Part shown: piece by piece, positions 8,333 through 19,428 of the stretch
How the letters are laid out: the number at the start of each line of letters is the position of its first letter
Numbering within the stretch: position 1 is the stretch's first letter
From: Streptomyces sp. NBC_00237
GTDB taxonomy: Bacteria > Actinomycetota > Actinomycetes > Streptomycetales > Streptomycetaceae
Reading direction: 5' to 3'
DNA length: 64,000 nt
Assembly: GCF_026342435.1 (NCBI RefSeq)
Contig: NZ_JAPEMT010000002.1
Location: forward strand, 2,666,001-2,730,000
Made by a program: the position numbers and the translations under genes
Notes under the pieces: model-generated
Seen by the model: the letters and a program-made list of their open reading frames with translations, nothing else
What the model was told of the DNA's origin: nothing
The model's database searches: none

Positions 8333-10375
8333 ATGCACAGCGGTACTGGACCCACCCTGCCCAGACGGACCCTGCTGGCCGCCGCGTCAGCGGGAACGGC
8401 CGCCCTCGGGATCGCGGCGGCGGCCTGTACGGTCCCGCAGTCGCCCCGGCGGCGTGCCCCCGTCGCCGATCCGGCCCCCGGGCAGCCCATCGCGCACGCC
8501 GGACGCTCGCTGCTGCTCCAGTTCCTCGCGCACCCGGACGACGACCTGTACTTCATGAACCCGGACTCCCGGCGGCTCCTGGAGGCCGGGACTCCCGTCG
8601 TCTCCGTGTACGTCACGGCGGGCGAGGCCAACGGGATCAACCACGCGCCCGGCCATCCCCGCCCAGCCCCGGACAAGAGCGCGTACGTCTCGGCGCGCCA
8701 GCAGGGGCTGCGGCAGGCGTACGCGACGCTGCTCGGGCTGGAGAAGTTCGCACCGTGGCAGCGGACCGTGCTGGAGCTGCGCGGCGGCAAGCGGGCCGAG
8801 CTGAACACCCTCGTCAACGGGGACCTGCGGGCCGAGCTCGTCTTCCTCAACGTGTCGGTGAACTCCTCGCGGGCGCGGGCCGCCCTGACCGCGCTCTGGT
8901 CGGACCGGGGAATGCGGCAGCACACCCTGGTGGCCGACAACTCCCCTGTACGGAAGGCGAGTTCGTATGACTACGAGGAGCTGGTCGACGCCCTGGCCGG
9001 GCTCCTCGACCTCTACCGGCCGACCGTCGTACAGACCCTCGACCCGGACCCCGACATCCAGCACAGCCCGGAGAGGGTGCGCCGCAAGGACAGTGAGCAG
9101 GCCGGGTACTCCGACCATCCCGACCACACCGCCGTCGCCTGCTTCAGCTGGGCGGCGCTGAACCGCTGGGTCGCCGAGAAGGCCGGACGCGGCGAGGGAC
9201 TCCCCCGTTTCACCACCACCGCCTTCCGCGGCTACTACAACCGGCACTGGCCCAAGAACCTCCCCCAGAGCGTCCTCCGGAAGAAGGCCGAGCCGCTCGT
9301 CGTGTACGGCGGGGACCCGGACTGGGAGTGCGGGAACCCGGCGGGCTGCGGCGACTACAGCGTCGGCAAGGGGCTCCCGCTGAAGAACTGGAAGGGCTGG
9401 GTCAGGTCGACCAACTACCGTTATCCAGGGCCTCAGTTGGTGGCGCACGAAGAGCGCGGGACGCTCGTCGCGTACGGCGTGCTGGGGCTGCGGCTGGTGC
9501 GCTGGCAGGCGGCCGGGAGGGGCTGGGGCCAGCCCAAGGACCTGGGCGGCGGCCCGCTCGCCCCCGTGCTCGGGCAGGCCATGACGAAGGACGGCAAGCA
9601 GCTGCTTTTCGGCCTGCGGTTCGCGGCGCTCGAAGGGCACGGCGGCCCCAACCTCCGCGAGATCGTCCAGTACGACGGCCTCCTCTGGAGCTCGCTCGGC
9701 AGCCCCGAACGCCAGCCGGACCGCAGCCGCAGGATCGGCGTCCCGGTCGCGGTCACCGCGGGCGACGGCCGCGTCCACCTCTTCGTGCGGAACGCGGCGA
9801 AGAGCGTCAGCACCCGGGTGCGGGGCACCGACGGCTGGTGGGACGCCTGGCGCGTCCTGGAGGGGCCCGACGGCGACGGCATGGGTGACGGGGACGGCGT
9901 GCAGGACGGGCTGTCGGCGGTCGTGGACGGGCAAGGACTGGTGCATCTCTTCGCGGCCGCCCGGAAGTCCGTACGGCACTGGGCCCAGCCCTCTCCGGGG
10001 GCTCGGGTCGCGCTGCGTCCGCCCACGGCGATGCCCGCGCCCGGCGACGTCCCGCGCGCCTTCCCGTCCGCGGACGGCTCGCTCGGCGTGGTCTACCGGG
10101 CCCCGCACTCCCCCGCCCTCGTCGCGGTCCGCCCGGACGGCACGCCGCTGACCGGGCTCGCCTTCGAGGGGTACGGTCCCGTGGCGGCCGGAGCGGGCGG
10201 GGTGCTGCTGGGCCGGGACGAGCGGGGGGAGGTCCGGCTCCGGGACGGCGCGGGACGGTTCACGAAGCCCCCGGAGGCGTGCGTGGGGACGCCGGTGCTG
10301 GTGCGCGCGGGCGGGAAGGGCACGGCGGTGGCGGGGCTGGGTGCGGACGCCACGCCGTGGCTCTGGCGGGCGTAG
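8333..10375 (+). CDS. Tat-exported lipoprotein, PIG-L/LmbE-type deacetylase with C-terminal propeller-like region
   Basis: A 680-residue protein. Twin arginines (RRTLL, residues 11-15), a hydrophobic stretch and a lipobox-like AAAAC (Cys32) predict Tat export and lipid anchoring. AHPDDD at 66-71 and SDHPDH near 260 are the metal-binding motifs of the PIG-L/LmbE zinc-dependent N-acetyl-sugar deacetylases. After about residue 330 the sequence has repeated short beta-type segments (for example KQLLFGLRF and GRVHLFVRN), suggesting a beta-propeller, perhaps for carbohydrate binding. A GGAGAG sequence lies 8 bases before the ATG. The substrate is unknown; cell-wall or extracellular glycans are plausible. 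It stands alone, divergent from rpsJ and convergent with tuf. Confidence 0.8.
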   Translation: MHSGTGPTLPRRTLLAAASAGTAALGIAAAACTVPQSPRRRAPVADPAPGQPIAHAGRSLLLQFLAHPDDDLYFMNPDSRRLLEAGTPVVSVYVTAGEANGINHAPGHPRPAPDKSAYVSARQQGLRQAYATLLGLEKFAPWQRTVLELRGGKRAELNTLVNGDLRAELVFLNVSVNSSRARAALTALWSDRGMRQHTLVADNSPVRKASSYDYEELVDALAGLLDLYRPTVVQTLDPDPDIQHSPERVRRKDSEQAGYSDHPDHTAVACFSWAALNRWVAEKAGRGEGLPRFTTTAFRGYYNRHWPKNLPQSVLRKKAEPLVVYGGDPDWECGNPAGCGDYSVGKGLPLKNWKGWVRSTNYRYPGPQLVAHEERGTLVAYGVLGLRLVRWQAAGRGWGQPKDLGGGPLAPVLGQAMTKDGKQLLFGLRFAALEGHGGPNLREIVQYDGLLWSSLGSPERQPDRSRRIGVPVAVTAGDGRVHLFVRNAAKSVSTRVRGTDGWWDAWRVLEGPDGDGMGDGDGVQDGLSAVVDGQGLVHLFAAARKSVRHWAQPSPGARVALRPPTAMPAPGDVPRAFPSADGSLGVVYRAPHSPALVAVRPDGTPLTGLAFEGYGPVAAGAGGVLLGRDERGEVRLRDGAGRFTKPPEACVGTPVLVRAGGKGTAVAGLGADATPWLWRA

Positions 10376-10423
10376 ATCCCGTACGGCAGGAACCCCTGGA
10401 CCCCGTACGGCGGGAACAACGAG

Positions 10424-10468
10424 AAGGGCCCCGGCACCCACCGCTTTCGCGGCGGGGCCGGGGCCCTT
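10424..10468. terminator. Bidirectional terminator between the PIG-L gene and tuf
   Basis: Arms at 10424-10435 and 10457-10468 form a 12-bp GC-rich stem with AA/TT ends, between two convergent genes. It can serve both strands. Confidence 0.8.
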
Positions 10469-10530
10469 CCCTTGGAACTGTGGAGCTGGGAGCTGTCGCT
10501 ACCGAGCTACCAGGTCAAACCACCAGGAAA

Positions 10531-11724
<1,194 letters not shown>

Positions 11725-11800
11725 TGGGTCCTCCTGCGGAGTGGTTCTGTACGCCTTGCTTCATCGGCGCCAGGTGATCTTTGCTGGGATGCCGGCGCCC

Positions 11801-11833
11801 GGGGCATTCGACGCGGATTGCGTCGTATGCCCC
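11801..11833 (-). repeat. Long hairpin in the tuf leader
   Basis: A 14-bp stem with one internal mismatch and a 5-base loop, 76 bases before the tuf start. It has no T-tract. It could be a leader structure of tuf mRNA or a partial terminator for fusA read-through. Confidence 0.6.
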
Positions 11834-11849
11834 AGTGGCTCCGGTGATA

Positions 11850-11855
11850 AGCCTA
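11850..11855 (-). promoter_or_regulatory. Possible -10 element for tuf
   Basis: TAGGCT on the minus strand fits the streptomycete TANNNT -10 pattern. The -35 region 17-18 bases upstream (CTCACC) is poor, so this is a weak call. The long fusA-tuf spacer makes a separate tuf promoter likely. Confidence 0.3.
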
Positions 11856-11894
11856 AAGCGTGTGCTCGTACGGGTGAGAACCCGTCCTCGCGGT

Positions 11895-11922
11895 GGGCGG
11901 CCCGCCTTGCGGAAGGCCGCCC
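11895..11922 (-). terminator. Hairpin downstream of fusA
   Basis: Eight-bp perfect arms GGGCGGCC (11895-11902) and GGCCGCCC (11915-11922), about 65 bases past the fusA stop. No T-tract, so probably a partial terminator inside the str operon. Confidence 0.45.
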
Positions 11923-11985
11923 GGTGAGTGACTCGAAAGCCGCTCGGTGAGGGACTCGGAAGTCGCTCGGTGAGTGACTCGGGAG

Positions 11986-11990
<5 letters not shown>
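11922..11990. repeat. Three 23-bp tandem direct repeats at the fusA 3' end
   Basis: Units at 11922-11944, 11945-11967 and 11968-11990 share the pattern cggtgagkgactcgraag. The third unit overlaps the fusA stop codon (11986-11988). The first two form most of the spacer before the hairpin at 11895-11922. Their purpose is not known. Confidence 0.75.
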
Positions 11991-14115
<2,125 letters not shown>

Positions 14116-14153
14116 ATGGCTCAGTCTTCTCTCGGTCTCGATGTGGGTAACGA

Positions 14154-14624
14154 CTACCAGCGGTAGTGCGCGAAGGCCTTGTTGGACTCGGCCATCTTGT
14201 GGGTGTCCTCACGCTTCTTGACGGCAGCGCCAAGACCGTTCGAGGCGTCGAGCAGCTCGTTCATGAGGCGCTCGGTCATCGTCTTCTCGCGGCGGGCGCG
14301 GGAGTAACCCACGATCCAGCGGAGCGAGAGGGTGGCGGCACGACCGGGCTTGACCTCGATCGGCACCTGGTAGGTGGCGCCACCGACACGGCGGGACTTG
14401 ACCTCAAGCGAGGGCTTGACGTTCTCAAGAGCGCGCTTCAGCGTGATGACCGGGTCCGCGTTGGTCTTCTCGCGGAGGCCCTCCATCGCGCCGTACACGA
14501 TCCGCTCGGCGGTGGAACGCTTGCCGTCGAGCAGGATCTTGTTGATCAGCGACGTCACAAGAGGAGACTGGTAAACCGGGTCAATGATGACCGGGCGCTT
14601 CGGGGCGGGGCCCTTACGAGGCAT
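14154..14624 (-). CDS. rpsG: 30S ribosomal protein S7
   Basis: A 156-residue S7 (uS7) starting MPRKGPAPKRPV and containing LLDGKRSTAERIVYGAME. It nucleates assembly of the 30S head and represses the str operon in E. coli. It begins 2 bases after the rpsL stop, suggesting coupling. Confidence 0.98.
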   Translation of the reverse strand: MPRKGPAPKRPVIIDPVYQSPLVTSLINKILLDGKRSTAERIVYGAMEGLREKTNADPVITLKRALENVKPSLEVKSRRVGGATYQVPIEVKPGRAATLSLRWIVGYSRARREKTMTERLMNELLDASNGLGAAVKKREDTHKMAESNKAFAHYRW

Positions 14625-14626
14625 TC

Positions 14627-14998
14627 TTACTTCTCCTTCTTGGCGCCGTAGCGGCTGCGAGCCTGCTTACGGTTCTTGACGCCCTGCGTGTCGAGGGAAC
14701 CGCGGATGATCTTGTAACGAACACCCGGAAGGTCCTTCACACGACCGCCACGCACGAGCACGATCGAGTGCTCCTGCAGGTTGTGGCCCTCACCCGGGAT
14801 GTAGGCCGTGACCTCGATGCCCGAGGTCAGACGCACACGCGCGACCTTACGGAGCGCCGAGTTCGGCTTCTTCGGGGTGGTCGTGAACACACGCGTGCAG
14901 ACGCCGCGGCGCTGGGGCGAACCCTCAAGCGCGGGCGTCTTGTTCTTCTCGACCTTGTCCTGCCGGCCCTTCCGGACCAGCTGCTGGATCGTAGGCAC
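14627..14998 (-). CDS. rpsL: 30S ribosomal protein S12
   Basis: A 123-residue S12 (uS12) with a GTG start. The decoding-centre loop TTTPKKPNSAL has Lys at 43 and the second loop GGRVKDLPGVRY has Lys at 88. Both are wild-type states; changes at these positions give streptomycin resistance in streptomycetes. First gene of the str operon. Confidence 0.98.
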   Translation of the reverse strand: MPTIQQLVRKGRQDKVEKNKTPALEGSPQRRGVCTRVFTTTPKKPNSALRKVARVRLTSGIEVTAYIPGEGHNLQEHSIVLVRGGRVKDLPGVRYKIIRGSLDTQGVKNRKQARSRYGAKKEK

Positions 14999-15051
14999 TA
15001 CTTCTCCGGTTTCTGTGTGCCGATCACTGTGAAACTAACCTGGAACAGTCC

Positions 15052-15076
15052 CCGACCCACGCGGTCGGGTGTGTCG
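15052..15076 (-). promoter_or_regulatory. Leader hairpin element shared with rpsJ
   Basis: A 25-base element 54 bases before the rpsL start, identical to 7577-7601 except at one base. It forms a 6-bp stem (CCGACC/GGTCGG) with a 5-base loop inside the untranslated leader. Confidence 0.65.
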
Positions 15077-15199
15077 GACCCGGCAGACTCCCGCGGAACG
15101 GAAGGATGACGCGGATCGCGGAGGCCCACATAAAGACGGACTCGCGCTGCGGCTGTAAACACGCCCACGAGCCCAGGCACACCCCAGGCACAAGGTCTG

Positions 15200-15228
15200 A
15201 GCGTACCTACCTCATCGACCTGGGTCAA
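15200..15228 (-). promoter_or_regulatory. rpsL (str operon) promoter
   Basis: On the minus strand TTGACC (15228-15223) and TACGCT (15205-15200) are spaced by 17 bases, a good housekeeping-sigma promoter. It predicts a leader of nearly 200 bases containing the shared hairpin element. Confidence 0.75.
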
Positions 15229-15357
15229 AACAAATGCTGTCCACCCCGGGGGCGACGGGGCGAGAGGCTTCGCCCGCGTTGTCAATACCGCCGTTCCGAA
15301 GGTACGCGATCCCGCTTCGCCGTACATTGATGCCCGCTTTGAGGATCGGGGGGCGGC

Positions 15358-16089
15358 ATGAGTGCTGCGTATCTGCCAGGCGACGGGGGTCTCGACGACC
15401 GGGTACCCTTCCTGGCCCGGCTGGAGAGCGACGACCGCGCGGCCCTCCTGGCCCTCGGCAACGACCTCGAATTCGGCCCCCGGGCGACGCTGATGCACCA
15501 GAACGAACCCTCGGCCCACATCCTGCTGATCCTGCACGGTTGGACGAAGGTCACCGCGTCCGCGGCCAACGGCTACCAGGCGCTCCTCGCCCTGCGCGGC
15601 CCCGGCGACATCATCGGCGAGTCCGCCGTGCTGACCGGGCGGGCCCGCTCGGCGACCGTGACCGCGCTGGCGCCGCTGAAGGCCAAAGCCGTGGAGTACG
15701 AGAAGTTCCGGGGCTTCCTCGCCCGCTCCCCCGACGCCTCGTTCAAACTGCTCGGGCTCACCGCCGACCGGATGCGCGCCACCGACCAACGACGGCTGGA
15801 GTTCGCCTCGTTGAGCGTGCGGGAGCGTTTCGCGGTGCTGCTCCTCGACCTCGCCCGCACCCACGGCCGCCGTACGGACGAAGGCATCGAGGTCGCCGTA
15901 CCGCTCACCAAGCAGGAGCTGGCGGGGGCCGTCGGGGCCTCCCGGGAAATGGTCCAGCGACTGCTCAAGGAGCTGCGGGAGCGGGAGGTGGTGCTCACCG
16001 GACGGCGGGCGCTGGTGATCGTACGGCCCGACGTCCTGCGCCGGATCGCCCGCGACCGGCCGACGGCCACCGACACCGCACCACCGTGA
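15358..16089 (+). CDS. Crp/Fnr-family cyclic-nucleotide-responsive transcription regulator
   Basis: A 243-residue protein. Residues about 20-130 form a cyclic-nucleotide-binding beta-roll with an intact phosphate-binding cassette (GES at 87-89, RSATV at 97-101). Residues about 150-225 are a Crp-type winged helix; its recognition helix ASREMVQRLL (194-203) keeps the Arg-Glu pair by which E. coli CRP reads the GTG half-site. No Fnr cysteine cluster is present. It is divergent from rpsL and lies 181 bases upstream of a nucleotide cyclase gene on the same strand. It may sense the product of that cyclase; this is inference. Not obviously the global streptomycete Crp. Confidence 0.85.
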   Translation: MSAAYLPGDGGLDDRVPFLARLESDDRAALLALGNDLEFGPRATLMHQNEPSAHILLILHGWTKVTASAANGYQALLALRGPGDIIGESAVLTGRARSATVTALAPLKAKAVEYEKFRGFLARSPDASFKLLGLTADRMRATDQRRLEFASLSVRERFAVLLLDLARTHGRRTDEGIEVAVPLTKQELAGAVGASREMVQRLLKELREREVVLTGRRALVIVRPDVLRRIARDRPTATDTAPP

Positions 16090-16123
16090 CACCGGGTGAC
16101 CGCGCGGGAGCCGTGGGTGGCTC

Positions 16124-16139
16124 TGTGCACACGGTCACA
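16124..16139. promoter_or_regulatory. Candidate Crp-type binding site
   Basis: The 16-base sequence TGTGCACACGGTCACA matches the TGTGA-N6-TCACA palindrome with one mismatch in the left half. It also matches the GTG-N6-GNCAC pattern reported for streptomycete Crp. It lies between the Crp-family gene and the cyclase gene, about 130 bases before the cyclase start. Confidence 0.5.
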
Positions 16140-16270
16140 GTTCCACTGCGTCATCCGACCTCACCAGGGGCGGCCCCGCGCCGCCAAGCTCGTCCCAGCC
16201 CTTCGGTCCGGGCCCGTCGAGAGGCGGGCCGCCCGTCCGGGGCCCCGTCAGACCAGTGAGAGGCGCCAGC

Positions 16271-17101
16271 ATGACCGACCCCGTGAGCCGCACCTTCCTG
16301 CTGCTCGACATCGAGAAGTTCAGTGACCGCGACGACGTCGAGCAGGCGTACCTGCGCAGGATGCTGTACGGCCTCACGGACCGTGTCCTGGAGCACGCCG
16401 GCATCGACGAGACGCTGCGGCGGCGCGCCGACCGGGGCGACTCCGTGATGGAACTCATCGACGCCAACGCCCCGTTGACCGCTCTGCTGCGGGCGCTGAT
16501 CCACGAGGCCCCCGCCCAGCTGCGGTTCATGAACCGGATGGCGTCGCGGTCCGCACAGATGAGGCTGCGGGTGGTACTGGCGACCGGATACGTCTGGGTC
16601 GACGAGCACGAGGGGTGGGTGGGCGCCGACCTCAATCACGCCTGCCGACTGCTCGACGCCGGACTGCTGCGCTCCGCGCTCGCTCAGCGCCACGACGACG
16701 TCGCGCTGTGCGTCTCGGAGTCCGTGCACGCGGGGATCGTGCGCCACGGCCACCAGGGGATCCCGGCCGAGGACTTCCACGCCGTCACGGTCGACAGCAA
16801 GAACGGACCGTTGCGGGCATGGCTGTTCGGCCCGCTCCCCCCGGAAGGGGCCGACGGGGGCGACCAGAACCACAGTGGCACGGGGGCCCTTCCGGTTCCG
16901 GGGCGTGAGGGGGGTTCCGGGACCGGGAGGACGGAGGGCGGGGACGGCCGGCACGGGGGTACGGCCGTCCCAGGCTCCGTCATGCACTTCGCGGGCGGCT
17001 TCGTGGGCGGCGACAACCACGGCGTGTCCGCGGGACAGGTCGGCGGGGACATCCGATTCGGCGGGAACGGGACCGGGAGCGCCCCGGGTGAGCCCGCATG
17101 A
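16271..17101 (+). CDS. Class III nucleotide cyclase-like protein with C-terminal Gly-rich signalling motif
   Basis: A 276-residue protein. FLLLDIEKFSD near the N-terminus carries the first metal Asp (Asp13); RGDS at 55-58 provides the second (Asp57); GADLNHACRLLDA gives the Asn122/Arg126 pair of class III cyclases. The usual adenylyl-cyclase substrate-selecting Lys is not evident, so the base used is open; pyrimidine cyclases of Pycsar systems are one family to compare. After about residue 190 a Gly/Pro linker leads to a motif at 238-262 (MHFAGGFVGGDNHGVSAG...). A closely similar motif opens the next protein. ATG 16271 is chosen over GTG 16256 because GAGAGG precedes it. Its stop overlaps the next start (ATGA). 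Confidence 0.75.
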   Translation: MTDPVSRTFLLLDIEKFSDRDDVEQAYLRRMLYGLTDRVLEHAGIDETLRRRADRGDSVMELIDANAPLTALLRALIHEAPAQLRFMNRMASRSAQMRLRVVLATGYVWVDEHEGWVGADLNHACRLLDAGLLRSALAQRHDDVALCVSESVHAGIVRHGHQGIPAEDFHAVTVDSKNGPLRAWLFGPLPPEGADGGDQNHSGTGALPVPGREGGSGTGRTEGGDGRHGGTAVPGSVMHFAGGFVGGDNHGVSAGQVGGDIRFGGNGTGSAPGEPA

Positions 17102-19398
17102 GCGCGGACGGGCCCGGCGGGGCTCCGGCCTCCCCGGGGGCGCCGGGCGCGCCGGGCGCCGACAAGCCGCAGAAGGGCGGGGCCCCCAAGGCCGCCGCGC
17201 CGAAGGCCGCGGACCCGGCGGACAACGCGGTGCCCGACCCCGCGGCCGCCCCCGAACAGGAGGGCGCGGCCGGGGAGTCCGAACAGCCGCAGGCGGCCTG
17301 GACGGCCCGCCGCGACCTGATGAACCACACTCCGCGGAACATGCGTTTCGAGTCGGGCACCCGGATCGGCGGCGGCCTGATCGGCGGCGACAACCTCGGG
17401 GTCAGCGCGGGCCGGGTGGCGGGCGATGTCATCAAGGGCAGCAAGACGGAGATCCATTACCACCAGTCCGCCGGGTTCCACGGCAGGGCCGCGCACTCCT
17501 CGGGCGAGGTCTCCCGCGCCTGGGTCGAGGAACTCGCGCTGCGTTTCGTGACGGTGGGCACCACCCCCGGCAGCGGCCCCGACGGCGATCCGGCGGCCTG
17601 TCAGCAGGTCTTCGACGCCCTCGTGGAGCGGTTGCGGACCGAGCGCGTCCTGGTGCTCGCCGGCCCGCACTTCTCGGGCCGCGGAACCGCCGCGCTGATG
17701 CTGCTGCACCGGCTGGAGGCATTCCCCGTACGCGCGCTCGACCGGGAGAGCAGACCGGGTGCCCTGGCCGAGCAGTTGCAGGAGGGCGGGCACGTGCTCT
17801 GCGACCCGATCGCCGACCGCGGCAGGCCGCTGCGCGAGGCGGATCTGCTGGCCCTGCGGGAGACGCTGGCGCAGAAGAAGGCGTACCTGGTGATCACGGT
17901 GGGGCCCCGGGCGTCGCTGGAGGACATTCCCGTCGCCGAGTGGCGGGCGCCCGCCCCGGGCGCCGTGCTGGAGGCGCACCTGCGGTTACGGGCCGGGTTC
18001 GAGGCGGTGCCCGGGCTCATGTCCCTGCCCGCGGTCAAGGAGTTCCTGGACCGCGCGCCCCAGCCGCGCGAGGCCGCGGAGTACGCCATGGTCCTCGCCG
18101 ACCACGCCGCAGGCCAGAGCGCCGTACACCGGATCGAGCGGTTCTCGCTGGATGCCCTGGAGTCGCAGGTCCAGGAGTGGTTCGAGGAGGACGAGGCGGC
18201 CCTGCACCTGCGCGACAAGGCATTCCTGGTGGCGCTGGCCGCCTTCGACGGCGGACCGTACGCCCTGACCGCCGAACTGAGCGATCTGCTCTACGCCTTC
18301 CTGCAGAAGACCGAGAACCCTTCCGTGCCGCCCACCGTGCCCGTCTTCGGCACGCACGTGGGCAAGCGCCTCCAGCTGGCCCGCGCGACGCGGTACGAGG
18401 AGGAGGAGCACACCGAATGGGGCCCGGTCCTCCAGTCCAAGTCCGCCTTCCGCGACGACCGCGCGCCCCTGGTGCTGCTGCGCGAGCTGTGGACCGGGCA
18501 CCCCTCGTCCCGGCCCGCGCTGATCCAGTGGCTGCACCGGCTGGCGGGCGACGGGCGGCCGTTGGTACGCACCCGGGCGGCCTCCACGGTCGCCGTGCTC
18601 GCGGTGACGGACCTGCCGTCGACCATGGCCCTGATCATCGAACCGTGGGCCGTCTCGACGGACTACGTGTACCGGATCGTCGCCGTCAACGCCCTCGCCC
18701 TCGCCCACCGCATCGACGCCCCGAACATCCCGCGCATCATCGACTCCTGGTGCGAGGGCGACGACCCGGGCCGCCGCTGGGTGGCGATCCGCGCCCACGG
18801 CCTGATCGGGGACGAGCGCCCGGTGGAGGCGCTCGCCGCACTGCGCAAAGCCGCCCGCCGCGAGTACGAGGAGGAGGACCGGGACACGAAGCTGCTGGCC
18901 GAGCTCGCCTCGTCGGTGGAGCTGCTCGTGCTCTCGCCCGCCGCCGACCTGGTCCTCGCGGAACTCCTCCGCAGCCTCGTGCACGCGCGCAAGGAACAGT
19001 CGGTGATCGACCTGGCCGTCGCCGGGTTCCTCAGCGCCTGCTGGCGGACCGAGGACGACGAACCGTACGGACGGCCCCTGGTCCTCGTCCGGTTCACCGA
19101 GACCGCGACGGTCCGCAGCGAGACGGCCCGGCACATCGTCACCCTGTGGCGGACCTCGCTGGCCACGCCCAACCACTCCAGGACCGCCTTGGAGATCCTG
19201 CGCGCATGGGTGCTCGTCGCCGACCGCGAACCGGCCGTCGAGTGGGCGCTCGCCGCGCTGCTGCCCGCCCTCGCCGTCACGGCGGAGGACATCCTCCGGC
19301 TCGACCACCTGCTGCGCACCATGTCCGGCGAGGACGCCGGACCGCCGCCGGCCGTCGCGGCGCGGCTGCGCACCGTACTCCCGCAAGCGAGCACCTGA
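17098..19398 (+). CDS. STAND-like protein: Gly-rich motif, degenerate P-loop domain, alpha-solenoid repeats
   Basis: A 766-residue protein. Residues 1-75 are a low-complexity Ala/Pro/Gly linker. Residues 82-112 hold GGGLIGGDNLGVSAG..., matching the motif at the cyclase tail. Residues about 165-350 resemble a STAND-type P-loop domain: LVLAGPHFSGRGTA (186-198) is a Walker A with Arg in place of Lys, and KKAYLVITVGP (260-270) is a hydrophobic strand without the Walker B acidic pair. From about 460 to the end, helical HEAT-like repeats follow (for example RTRAASTVAVLAV and YRIVAVNALALAH). The layout resembles NLR-like receptors: signalling motif, switch, sensor. ATP hydrolysis is doubtful. It is coupled to the cyclase by a 4-base overlap. 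Confidence 0.65.
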   Translation: MSADGPGGAPASPGAPGAPGADKPQKGGAPKAAAPKAADPADNAVPDPAAAPEQEGAAGESEQPQAAWTARRDLMNHTPRNMRFESGTRIGGGLIGGDNLGVSAGRVAGDVIKGSKTEIHYHQSAGFHGRAAHSSGEVSRAWVEELALRFVTVGTTPGSGPDGDPAACQQVFDALVERLRTERVLVLAGPHFSGRGTAALMLLHRLEAFPVRALDRESRPGALAEQLQEGGHVLCDPIADRGRPLREADLLALRETLAQKKAYLVITVGPRASLEDIPVAEWRAPAPGAVLEAHLRLRAGFEAVPGLMSLPAVKEFLDRAPQPREAAEYAMVLADHAAGQSAVHRIERFSLDALESQVQEWFEEDEAALHLRDKAFLVALAAFDGGPYALTAELSDLLYAFLQKTENPSVPPTVPVFGTHVGKRLQLARATRYEEEEHTEWGPVLQSKSAFRDDRAPLVLLRELWTGHPSSRPALIQWLHRLAGDGRPLVRTRAASTVAVLAVTDLPSTMALIIEPWAVSTDYVYRIVAVNALALAHRIDAPNIPRIIDSWCEGDDPGRRWVAIRAHGLIGDERPVEALAALRKAARREYEEEDRDTKLLAELASSVELLVLSPAADLVLAELLRSLVHARKEQSVIDLAVAGFLSACWRTEDDEPYGRPLVLVRFTETATVRSETARHIVTLWRTSLATPNHSRTALEILRAWVLVADREPAVEWALAALLPALAVTAEDILRLDHLLRTMSGEDAGPPPAVAARLRTVLPQAST

Positions 19399-19428
19399 TC
19401 AGCCCCACCCGCCAAGGAGACCCGCAAC

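Larger units (their letters stand above)
15000..15357. other. rpsL leader and divergent promoter region
   Basis: A 358-base gap between rpsL (minus) and the Crp-family gene (plus). It contains the shared hairpin element at 15052-15076 and a good rpsL promoter at 15200-15228. For the plus-strand gene only a weak TTGTCA-type -35 is visible near 15276. No additional gene is seen. Confidence 0.6.

Noticed and set aside
17390..17430. GGDN in the STAND-like protein and cyclase tail as a GGDEF diguanylate cyclase signature
   Set aside because: The surrounding residues do not fit GGDEF; it is part of a short Gly-rich motif in linker sequence.
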